From NCBI GenBank assembly GCA_030549495.1, contig JAUIRK010000343.1:186001-250000 (forward strand): 64,000 nucleotides of DNA, read 5' to 3'. Made by a program: the position numbers and the translations under genes. Each line of letters begins with the position of its first letter. Position 1 is the first letter of the stretch. The DNA comes from Nectonema munidae. Lineage: Eukaryota; Nematomorpha; Nectonematoida; Nectonematidae. Positions 30,201 to 42,200 of this stretch are shown one piece after another. The notes under the pieces are model-generated. The model was not told where the DNA came from, made no database searches, and saw only the letters and a list, made by a program, of their open reading frames with translations.

Positions 30201-33200
30201 CTTTGCTTGGTCTTAAATGGGTTAACACAAGAAAGACGGAAATAAAAATATAACTAAAGGACAAATGTGTCAGAATGACCACTTTTCTAAAAATTATAAA
30301 ATTTTCAAAAAATTTCAAAAAAATAATATTTTTTAATTACTTATCAATTTTACATCAATACTATATGATAACTTATATAACATGACTTATAAAAATATTA
30401 TATAACTTGTATTTTTTAATTATACTTATTATCTTTTACATCTTTCAATAGTATTGTTTCTGCACTCTTTAGTTTTGCAAAGCTTTCTTGTAGATGAAGT
30501 TGGCTTTAAATCAGTGAAGCTTGTATCGTCAGAAGACATGGCTAAACTTTGAGAACTAATAACAATTAGTTCTTCAACCAGTTTCAAAAAGAAATTTTGG
30601 CGAGAAATAGAAGAATCAACTTTTTTATATAATACCCAAGCGTTAATGGTTGCTAAATCCAAAACGTTTAAAACACTGCTAAAGGCCAGCTTTTGATGAA
30701 TACAGCTTTGTCATTTGATCGATGACATCAACTCCATACTTTCTCGCATTATAATATAAACAGTTTCAGGTTTTTTCTTTTTATCTTCAGAAATTTGAAC
30801 GGATTTATTATGTAATGAACTTAGTAGCAAAACTAGCTTATTTTTCTTAGCTTTGTACCCTGTCAACGAAATACTTTGATTACAATAAAACTAAATGGAA
30901 ATATGGGCATTTTAATATTTTTTCTTAAAATTTCAGGAATTTCTTTTTTGTTCGATTTTATGGCTCCAACCAGACTCATCTTTTTTGTGCTAAACTTTGA
31001 CATAACACTTTTCCCAGCTCCATATCATTGCGGTCTTCGTTTTTTCCTAGATATGAGAAGCCTCCACACATGTATTTTGAATTTCCTTCCACAAGCAACG
31101 AAAATTTTATGCCAAATTTGTCATGTTTATTCGGTAAATATTGAGTAAAGGGACATCTTGTTTTGAGTAGGAAAAGCTGCTCGTAATAGTAAGGTTACAA
31201 TCAGGCAGACTTGATACAATTTTCTATAAATATGTTCCATATGTTGGAGAAGAGAGCAAACTTATCATTTTGAAGCCTTTCTTTTCTCTCACTTTTTAAC
31301 TCAAATCTTAAAAATCTTATGATTTTTTCAAATCGATCCCGTGACATTGCTTGTTGAAAAGCTGAACTTCCCATTTTTTTGACCAAAAAATTTAATATGA
31401 AAATTTTTACCTCCAAGAATACCACCTAACAAAGTTATGAATTTATCTATTTTATGCAAGTCAAGATTCCATTCTTTCTCGGATTTTACTGCTTTTAAAT
31501 TTGTACATTTTTGAATGTGACGAATCATATTTTCAGATATAAAAGAACGAAAAGCAGAAACACAAGTGTTGTCTACATTGCGGTAAGCAAAGTTAACAGG
31601 ACCATTTTTCACTATGTTTTGTTGTAATGTTCCTTGCAGGATGAAATTTGGTGACTCAAGCCAGGTTGTTCCATCTCTACTAGTGATGGGACGATACCAA
31701 AATTAATAACGATTCCGATTCTACTTAACCTGTTCCCGATACGATTCCCGTTACAATTCCGATTCTAAAATATTACAACTTGAAATAACTTTTTATTATT
31801 ATTTTGAACTTCAATTAATTTCTATCACTTTTTGCGAATAAATATCCTCAATATGAAAGCAAAATTATATAAATAATCCACTTTTGAAAATTTTGAGTAT
31901 AAATTTTGAAAATTAAAAAAACTATAGTCATACTTTTGAGCAGTGAGAAGCTTATTCAGCTTATAATGATAGAATAAAATTTTATTAATATTACATAGAG
32001 ATCTTTTGAATCAATCGTAATTAAATTGGAGCTTTCGTAAATTATAGTGCAAAAACAAGCATTTCTCCTGTTTTTGTTTCTAAGCGATTTTTTTAGGAGA
32101 ATAAATATTTCCTCCAATACTAAAAACTCTTTCACTTTCAACTGAAGAAGGCAGAGCACATAAATACTTTTTTGGAAAAAAAACGCTAATATTGGAAGAT
32201 CTTTGTTAGCCTTCCACCATTCAAACGGACTTGAGTTTTTTTCTATTAATTTATATTTTAAATATTTCGTAATTTCAGTCTCTAGTTTTCGAGTTGTTGT
32301 TATATATAAAATTGATGACTTCTTTTTCTTGTTTTCTTTCTCATTTTAATTTTTCTTTTTTTAATCTCAGTAAAACATTTTTCAAAACTGAAATTGAATT
32401 CAACTCTTCGCTCATTATCACTTCGAGTTAAGAAAAGTTTCTACAATGTTATTAGTTCTTAAATGCGATGGGGACCAGTATCATCTTCGATTTAAGCGAA
32501 TGATCGACACATCCGACTTACACAATGAGATTCTACAATTCGTTTTAATTTATTATTTAAATAAAATTTATTTGAACTAATGTATATAAGTGAGTGGGTT
32601 GTGCGTTGGGCTTGTGTCCGCACTAGACAAATTACTCATAGTTCGATACATGCGGTTTTAACATTTAAAATGTACATGAAATTTTTTTTATATAAAATTA
32701 TAACACAAAATTTACAAAAAAAAGTAGCTTAAACATAATAATGCACAATTGATACAAAAAAATGTTAATTTTTTTTATAATTAAATAATTTTGTCGAATC
32801 AAGTGATTCTACACAATAAGTAGTAAAATCATTTATACAATAAAATCCTAAGTAAAGGAAATCAATGTAACGTATTAACTTGGAATCGTTTTGGTATCGG
32901 AGCGAGTTGAAATATTTCCGATTTCCGATGCTAGAGAAAATTTCCGATATTCTGATTATTCCGATACGATTCCGATTAATCGTCCCATCACTAATCTCTA
33001 CCCATCAAAGCAGTAAAACTTGATGGTTCATATTCTTCAACTTCTGTAAAAACATTAGAAGTTTCAGAGTGATCGAAACTTTCGAAATCATTGTCGTTTT
33101 CTTCATCACTTTTATTTGAAAAATATTCTGATCCTGAATTCTCCTCTTCAATACTTTGAATAAACAACAAAGCATTTTTACCAGCTACTCTTTCTGACTT

Positions 33201-36200
33201 TGTTGTATGCATTTTAAATGATAAAACTAAGGATAATAGTAAAAAAAAGATATGCAATGATGAAAAATAATCGATAAAGTAAATCAGAGTGTTAAATGCC
33301 AAAATGATTAATTGATTGCTTGAATGCTCAAGTATAAGTATCTTGACTAGTTTCATCATGACTATCCTCATGTGTTTGTGATACAAAGTTTGACAAGTGG
33401 TCATTTTCACCACTTTGTCTTTCTAGTGTTGAATAGTTTTTCTATATAATGTTTGTTTTTGTATTTCTAATCGATATCAGTTGGTAAATGTGAAGAGATT
33501 TGGGTTTTAAGCAATGAAATGTGACGACATTTCGTTTGAAAGAATGCCATCTTTTTTCAACTCTCTATAATGTAATTTGCTTTCATATTCAAGAATAAGA
33601 GAAAAGAATAGTAATTTTTAGGCAATTTCATTAGTTGTGCATATTTGAAAGCCTAAAATTATTGATTGCTTTCAAAATTACTTTTGTTCATGACCCTTAT
33701 TGTAAAGGAAACGAAGAACCTTTTAAAAGAATTCGTTGTCATTTCATGAAGTGAGGGTATTCTTTCTTTAGCAGCATATCATAATTTCGTTTTATCGATT
33801 TTTGCTTTTAGCCGTTTGCCAAGGTTAGCTTTTATAGATATCATTTCGAACATAATTAATTTGAATATTAATTAATATATATTCTTTTTCATTATTCGCT
33901 AGAATATAATTACATCTTAAGCCCTTAATAATATTTCTTTATCTATTCTACTAAGTTCTTTTATAATTCTTATTATTTGCGTGTAATGGAAACGTTTCGA
34001 ATGTGAATTAGATTATTTCAAAACCTCGTGTATTTCCATATTTTCACTTGTGTATAATGAATAATTTTTTTATTGTTTAGGAGCAAAGGACCTATTATTT
34101 TTAAAGCATATTTATTGTTCACATGCTTTTATTTTTCATTTTCTTAATTCACATCAATATATTTTGGGAAATTAAAACTTTTTCTTTTTGTTTGCCGTTC
34201 CAACTCAAAAGAAGTGGATCATAAGTGCATATGAAAATGGTACTTGTCCCTTTAACTAAATTGCAGGAGTTAGCAAAAAAAGTTCCAATTTCTTAAAGTA
34301 AAATTTTCGAAAAATAGTTCCTGATGATAACAAAATCTGTAAAACACTAATTTCGACTTCTTCTAACATCGATTTAATACTACTGACAGAAATTAATGGA
34401 TATAGTTCGATATAATACCTGCCTTTTCGTAATGCGTGCGTGTGAGTTCACATGATTCATGTGTTGGATAAACAAATTATACTGGCAGGCGTGAGAGCAT
34501 TTGGTTTGCTGAATGTTATAATTAGAGAGTCAATATTGCATCGAATAGCGGGATTCTCGAATAATCGGGTGTCTACTAATGAGTCCTCTAATACAGGCCT
34601 TTCCATGCGTTCTTTAGTAGACAGACATTTTGACCTTACAACACCAAATACAGAATCTACTAACCAAGAATTCTCTTCCATATAGATTTACAAACGAGAT
34701 TCTTTTATAGCCAAGGTATAAAACCTCAACTTGCTTAGAGTATAGCATATCTAGCTATAAAAGTCCTCACGATCGTATCAAGAATTTATAGAAGTTTTAG
34801 CTATTATACGGAATGTACTCAATCCCAATAGATGAGTGGTAAAATAATAGCGGCCATGGCGACTTAACAATTTGTTTTCCCTTTGACTTTATCAAATATG
34901 AATGCTTTCGTTCTCTTGTTTAGCTGGAAGCAGGGTTGTGGACTCAGGAGTCGCACATATTGAGAAAGAGTTAGAGTTGTAGTGATTATTACGAATGATT
35001 TTTAAAATAGTTATTATTTATAATTGTTCGATTAAAAAATAAATTCATAAACACTCCTTTTAGCGTCCAACGTTGTAAAAACGCAACATAAAATTTTAAC
35101 CATTTTTGTCTAACGTTGTGTTTTTGAACTCATAAAAGGGGGGGGGGGGAGGATTAAAGAATGAACATTTTTTATTACACCGATACCTTTGATCAGTATA
35201 TAAGTAGAAACACATGGAAAATAATAAAGGATTAATTCATTTTTTGAATGCTTTTCTTTTTTTGGCTAAGATAAAAAGGATATATACAATAATTTGAAAA
35301 AAATGTAAGAATTGCACTACTCAATTAAAAATACAAATCAATAAAACAACATTTTAATAAATTATGTTAAAGAAAATAGATCAAATATTTTACGTTGAGA
35401 AGCTTGAATTCGAGCCAACGTCCATGTTCGGTGCTATTTTTGAATTCAACTTTAAAAGCATAAAATATGACTTCTTCACTTCTCTCGCTATAAAAGCTCT
35501 CATCCTTATCAATATAATTTAGGACTGATCCAGCTTAACGAAATTAATAGACCTTCCTGTTTTCTTCATACGATTCATTACTTTTCTTTTATTTAACCGT
35601 TCAAATTTGATGGTGTAAACTTTCGGGCTCAGTCTTTAAAATAGTTTAGTCTTGCTCGCGTTGTCAGGCGTCCTTCTTTATCAGGACATTTCCTGATATT
35701 GTTGTAATCAATAAAATGACCTTTTGTTTAAAAATCTTTTAGTTTTATAAAAAAAACTGTTTGATGTCCTCTAATACTCAAAGTAAGTAGTGAAAAGCGA
35801 TAAAATAGCTATATATTCTGTGTACTATATATTTCAAAATATACTTTTTTCAAATCTATCGTATCCTCAATCATTGAATACACAATTTATAGTGAGTGAT
35901 CATCCAACTTCAACGCAATTTCTCTATCGCGCTTTTGCACAATTTGCCCTTTAAATAATAAGGACCCCAAAACAAGCAGGACCTATGATCTTCAAAAGCT
36001 CTAAAATTATTTTATATTCTGTGTTCCTTTTAACTCTATGACTGGTGAGCTCAGAGAAAATTAAAAATTCACATTTGTAACAGGATAAAAACAAATCCAG
36101 CCATTTCTCACCTGCCTGTCTTTATATTTTCCTTTTTGTGGCATGCAGAGTGGCGGCATACAGTGGTACCCTACGTTTTGAAATTACTTACGAAAAATAT

Positions 36201-39200
36201 CGAAGTTCGGTTCGATTTCTATCCTTCGTATGTTTTATTTTATCGAATCGGTGAGTTGTAAATAGAGATTTATCAAGTTGAAGCGCATTATTTGCGTGAT
36301 AGCATACTCATATCAATACGGTTTTGTGATTTATTTGTTCTTCACAAAGACGCAATATAATGAGTGCTATTAAATTAAATCAATTTTTACAAAAAACTAA
36401 CTTACTTCTTTTTTTGCATTTTGAAATTATGCAATATTATTTCAAATTACCTTCTTTAATTAAATCGTCTCTAAATGAAGAATATGTAAAAATAAAAATG
36501 AAAAAACATTATTAAACTGTGCAATCATTGTACTAAAGAATATTGGAGGCCTTTATTCGCGAGATAAAAACACCAAACAAATCTTTTAATCATGTTTGAT
36601 ATTGCGTTACTACGTTTCGATGTTTTTTAAATATCCTATTTTTTATCCCCATATTGTTAACCCTCAAAAGTATATTGATTTTTTGCTACACTGTTGTTTT
36701 TCTGTGTACATTTTGTACACACGCTGTTTTAATGAAAAATTCAATGAAAATTTACAGTATCATATAAAAGAATATAATGAGAAAGTTATGAAGTTTATTA
36801 AAATTAACAATGCAAACAAAATTCTTTTTTAACACTCTTACGATGAAGAGGACATATTACATCTTTACATTTATCACAGGTAGACCTACTGCATTTCTTG
36901 CATACGACGCATCTTCTATGTCTTTTAGAAGGGTTATTCTCAGTGTTTGGCAACGTCAAATCCATGAAATAACCAACTAATCTTCCAGCCAATATGATAT
37001 TCTTCCTTAAACTTGGTCATTTGAATCTCTTCGTAGCAAATTTTTGTGCTAGTTCAAAAGACAAATTTCTTAAAAACTGTTTTCTGCTCAGCTTATAACC
37101 ATTTTTGCACATCAAAATGAAAGCATTGTGCCAAGAAATATCAATAATGTTATAGTTTAACAACATAGGCCATCTTGTTGTTTTTCTTTTCGTAGTGAAC
37201 TCTTCTAAGATTCCATCCATCAAATCAACTCCTCCTTTATATTTGTTATAATCAAGAATAATAGTGCCTAATAAATTTAAATTTTCTTTGAGTAATTGCA
37301 CAGCAAGGTTATAGGAAGTAAAATATTGATACGTTATTATATCTCGCCCAGTCTTGAAGAAAGATTCAACTAATCTCATAACAATATTAGCTGAAAAGTC
37401 CCTTTTATCGATTGCATCAAAAGTATTATTTCCACAATAAATATGCTCTTTCAAGGCATAACCACTGGATGATTCACACGCCCAAAAAATTTTGATCCCG
37501 TACTTCCTAAGCTTGCATGGCATATAGGTCTTGCCTGGGATTTTGCCTCTATAACCTAGAAGTTGTTCGTCAACTGTTATCGAGCTTTCTGGTACATAAA
37601 AGCGGCACAAATTGGTTTGAAAAGCCGTCCATATTTCTCTAATAGCAGCCAACTTGTCAGAAGCTATTCTTTCATTCCTTGATCTGAAGTTGTCAAATCT
37701 CAGACAACGTAGAAAAAACTTTAAACGCATCAAGCTCATAGTTGCGCGATAAAAGGGTCGACTATCTTGAAGAGCCCAAAGTTCTTGCAAATTGCTCATA
37801 TTATCTCTGTCAACACCTGCCCTGATTATGATCGCAAAGCATGCTTCTATTTCTTCTTGACTGAAGTTGGACATATATGAAGGAAACTTTTATTATTCGA
37901 TTCTTTCATATACTGATATTGAAAATCAGTGACTTTACGATTTGTGTAACGCAAAATATGAAGAAACATTTCATCGTTGTAGAATAATTTAAAAGCATAT
38001 TTTTCAGTAGGTGTTGAACACAAAACTCTTGAAGGCTGTGTGAGTATATTTCTCAAACGTGAAGCAGGTGGTATTGGATTCAGACTCCATCTTATAACTT
38101 CATTAGGATCTTTACCTCTAAATACTAAATCAAAATCATCAGAATTATTGTCAACGTCATCAGAATCTTCACTGCTTGAATCATCAGAGCTTTGGTAGTA
38201 TACAGTCATTTCTCCTTCTTCGTCTTCACAATCTTCTTCAAAGTCATCATACTCCCTTCTTTCAATCAGATTTACATCGAGTTCTTCATGTACAACCTCA
38301 AAGACTTCGGTTTCGTCAAAACTAGCACCATCTTCGTTACTCAGAGAAAGAAACGCACAAGCATTTTTGAAAGAAGTTCTCTTTCCCTTCATTTGAACAA
38401 TTTCTTGTGAATAACGATGTCAGAGTAGAATAAGGAAAAGAAAAAGACGAGCGGAGTTAAAAAAGAAACGGAATTGTGATGTCTGAAAGTAAGGTAAAAC
38501 ATCTGTAACATGCTTAAAACGTGCTTCACTTGCAAACACAATTGATTCATATAAACAATTTAAAATAACTTGGATGGATAATGCGCCATTACATAAAGTA
38601 TGTGTGTACATATGTAATATGTATAATATGTGTACATTTTGTACACCATTATATCATTGAAGTAAATGTTGTTCTAAGTCAAACAAATTTAGACATTTTT
38701 TTTGTACTTGTGATGATATACATTTAACTTTTCATGTATTTGCGTCTCCTAGAATATTGAATGTTGTACTTTTCGGATTTTTGTTTTATACCAAGCTAAA
38801 TAACTTTTGTATACAAATTGTACACCAAATTACAATTGAGGGTTAAATGAAGTCTTCGAACCTTACGTAGGCCATCACTGCATGTAATGAAAACCTTACT
38901 ACAACGTACACGATGCGCGCTTGATTCCTGATATGAAAACCGGTTGTTTCGCGCGTTACTTACTAGTAAGAGTGCGTCCAGCTGATGTACTATGCGAGTA
39001 GTGAGCATGCACTGAACTGAGTAAGTGGAGTGTGTTCACGACGTGAGCTAGCAGCTAGCTAGCCTTTTCCCCTTTTTAAGTTTTGCAATCTGAATTCGCG
39101 TATCGATTTTAATTATTTACAAGGTATAATGTTATGTCTGTGATTCCTATATATGCATACATAAGCATGTTTACTGATTGCTTCTATATTCCCTTTTACC

Positions 39201-42200
39201 ACAACGCATGCTTTTTTTCTCGTTCCTCTCATTCGAAAAAGGGAAGTTAGGCAAATTTAATTACACATCAATTTTTCGATAATATTATCAATAAGTAAAT
39301 TTGCTCAACTTGTGTGGTGGTGGTGGTGGTTTGCGTATATTGCACATCCATAATCCATGCTCGCACAGTGAAACGTAAACACATCCTAACTAACAAGATG
39401 GATTCATCTTTCTTTGTTTGACTTTGTTTATCGACTTTTTCAAATAATGTATACATTTATACTAAATACAGTTACTGAGAGTGTTTTGCCGTATCATGCA
39501 CACACACACTATAAATATTTAAAATGCAACGCAATTCATTCTCAATTATTTCGAGTTACTACAAACGACTCACACACACAACGATTGTGTTAACTATTTC
39601 TGTAATATCATTCATTCATTGTCATCGTCACCAAATATTTCGTTCTCTACAAACCCTCGCTCGAATTCGTATCTCCTCTCACTCTCTCTCTCTCTAAACA
39701 CACTTACACCAACTCCCTCACAACCAACCAAGTTTTACATACATTTTCCTTCGCCTGTTACCTGTTAGTTGCTTAATCCAAAAATGTCCGCACATCCTCC
39801 AGCGACTGTTGATGATGTTGTCAGTAGTAATCCTGGTAAGAGTAGGTTTAACATGCCAAATTTCAATCGCTTCAGCACCATTCGAAAGAAGAGGATTTCT
39901 CAATCGAACGGTGGTCGTAGAACATCTTTTTCGATCAAGGAATTTAAAAAAGGTTCTTTTAACGTTTTATTTCACATTTTCCCATAAATTTAATGTTTTG
40001 CAAAAGCAGAGCTGAATTAGACATCGGCCGACCAGAATTTTGATGACTAATTTAAAGATTGTGATTTTCATTTCTTGCGACTATTGTCACACATCTATCT
40101 GATCAAAGGGCTAACCAATTAGATCCGTGAAAAAGGAGAGGAAATTTAGTAATTTGATACAAAAGTACTTTAAAATCAAGAAATTGTCTGCATCCTTTAA
40201 AAAGAAAGCTTTTGGCTTTAGCCTAGTATTTATCTAGAAAAATTGCAGTTTTATCACATTGAGCATTTTCACTTTAAATAAATCAACTTTGTATTCATTA
40301 GCTTTTTGAGGACAATTTTGAAACCAGTGTAGCAAGAAATGAAATTATCACAATTTCAAAGGGAGAACAGAGTCTAAGTCTTCAGATTTCTGTTCCTCAA
40401 AGAATTAATATGTTGAATTATTCTTCCTGATTTTTTTCTTAGTCCCCCTTTCCCGGAAATGGAAAAAAATTTTAAATAGTATATTTTTAATAAAATTTAT
40501 TACGATTATAAATTATCTGAATATATGGACACACTCCGAAAGATCTTAAAATTGATGTTTATACGACTAGGAGTTATTAAAGAAATTCCGATAGCTTATA
40601 TGAGGAAATTTATCGGCAGATGGCCTAGTGGTAGGAGCGTAGGGTCTTGATCGAGATGGTCTGGGTTCGATTCCCGATCGTGACTATCCTTACCATCTGC
40701 CCACTTAGGAAGAATATTCCTTCCTACGGATGTGATACCGACAAATTAAAAAATAGGCATTTTTGATTATGGCAAAAGATTATTTTCAATTAAAGCTTAT
40801 TTTTGATCACTAATTAAAGATAAATTCTATGAAGGTTTCTTTAATGCGTATCCTGTCAATTGACCGATAATAAATTAAAAATTTGAAGTTTTATTAAAAA
40901 TAAAAGGGCTTTGAAAGTTTACAACGATCCATTTTGGCTACATTGAGAATTTGCTACACTTAAGACAGGCGAGGAATTTCCATATGTTTGGATGAAAAGC
41001 TGTCAGTTGTGATTCAATGTCGCAATGCCGTCCTTCCGAATTGTTTGTTTTGGGTAAATCACTCAAAACTGAATGGAGGTCGACGCCGGCGTCTGCGATC
41101 AAGACGGCCTAACTAACCCTTTTGTGTATCCAAGTGTCCTCAAAATAATCAACGATTTCTTGAGCTTCAGGAGCTATACTTTCGGCATCAATTAATTCTT
41201 CAAAAGCCTCTGTAACTTTATGGACAGGCACATATGCCAGAGCACACAGCATTCGCATGTGTAATGCGAATTCCGAGGTAGTTTCATACTGACGCTTTAA
41301 ACCATGTTTTTGTATTGCACATTGTGCAAAATGAACACCCTCGTTGCTTTGTCGTGCGGAAAATTTCACTCAGAGCTTTCATCATTGGCTTTTCAAAATC
41401 AAGTATCACTAATTCTGGATTGTGAGTAAGGTCAAATTTTTTAATACTTCTGAGAAAGCTCGTATAAGTTTCTGAGGATTTATTTGGTAACAGAGCGTTT
41501 ACTAACGGGATAGATTCTTTTTTTTTTACACCCATGCAGAGTATACAATTGATAGAACGAGAAGGAAACTACTTTAAATTTTCCATCAGCATACCAATGT
41601 TTACTGTTCATTAAAAGTTGCATATTTTTATGAGTCGAAAAAATTAAGATACGGTTTTCTTCATGTCTGGAGTCGAAATATAAAAATTCTTCACCGCTTG
41701 ATAACTTCGTAAGATTAAGAGGAAAATGGATGTCTCTACGATGCGTTGGAAGAGCTGGTCCTTCATTCTTTTTTGATCTTATATTTCTCATGGTTTTTTT
41801 CACATTATCTGTAGTGGGCAATTGTTGTATGGCTTCTTGACTGCAACCGTCCAACACCAAAGATAAAATTGAGTGGGTAGATACTGTTGTATTTTATGCC
41901 TTTTCTCGAATTTTTTCACAAACTTTAGAAGCTTCAATTTGAGCGGCATCAGCAATATGATTGCTGTTCAGAATGGTCCATCGTAACATTGTTACCAGAA
42001 GTATTCACACACGCACGATACCTAGTTTTTTGATAGTTTACACATTTCCAGTATACATTCTCATTTTTTTGCTTTCCTTTAAGAACAAATAACCGTTTAA
42101 AAAGAGCTTTTCCTTTTTCAGATTTAATAAATTGAAGAGCCATGGGTTATTACAAATGTGTTTCATAACTTACTCCCTCATGTTAAATATTGTAATTGCA

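Noticed and set aside
32580-32660. SINE head inside the nested hAT (GTGGGTTGTGCGTTGGGC ... AGTTCGATA)
   Set aside because: The B box is imperfect and no A box could be placed with confidence.
40614-40690. A functional tRNA gene
   Set aside because: A and B boxes are exact, but the acceptor, D and anticodon arms do not form a cloverleaf.
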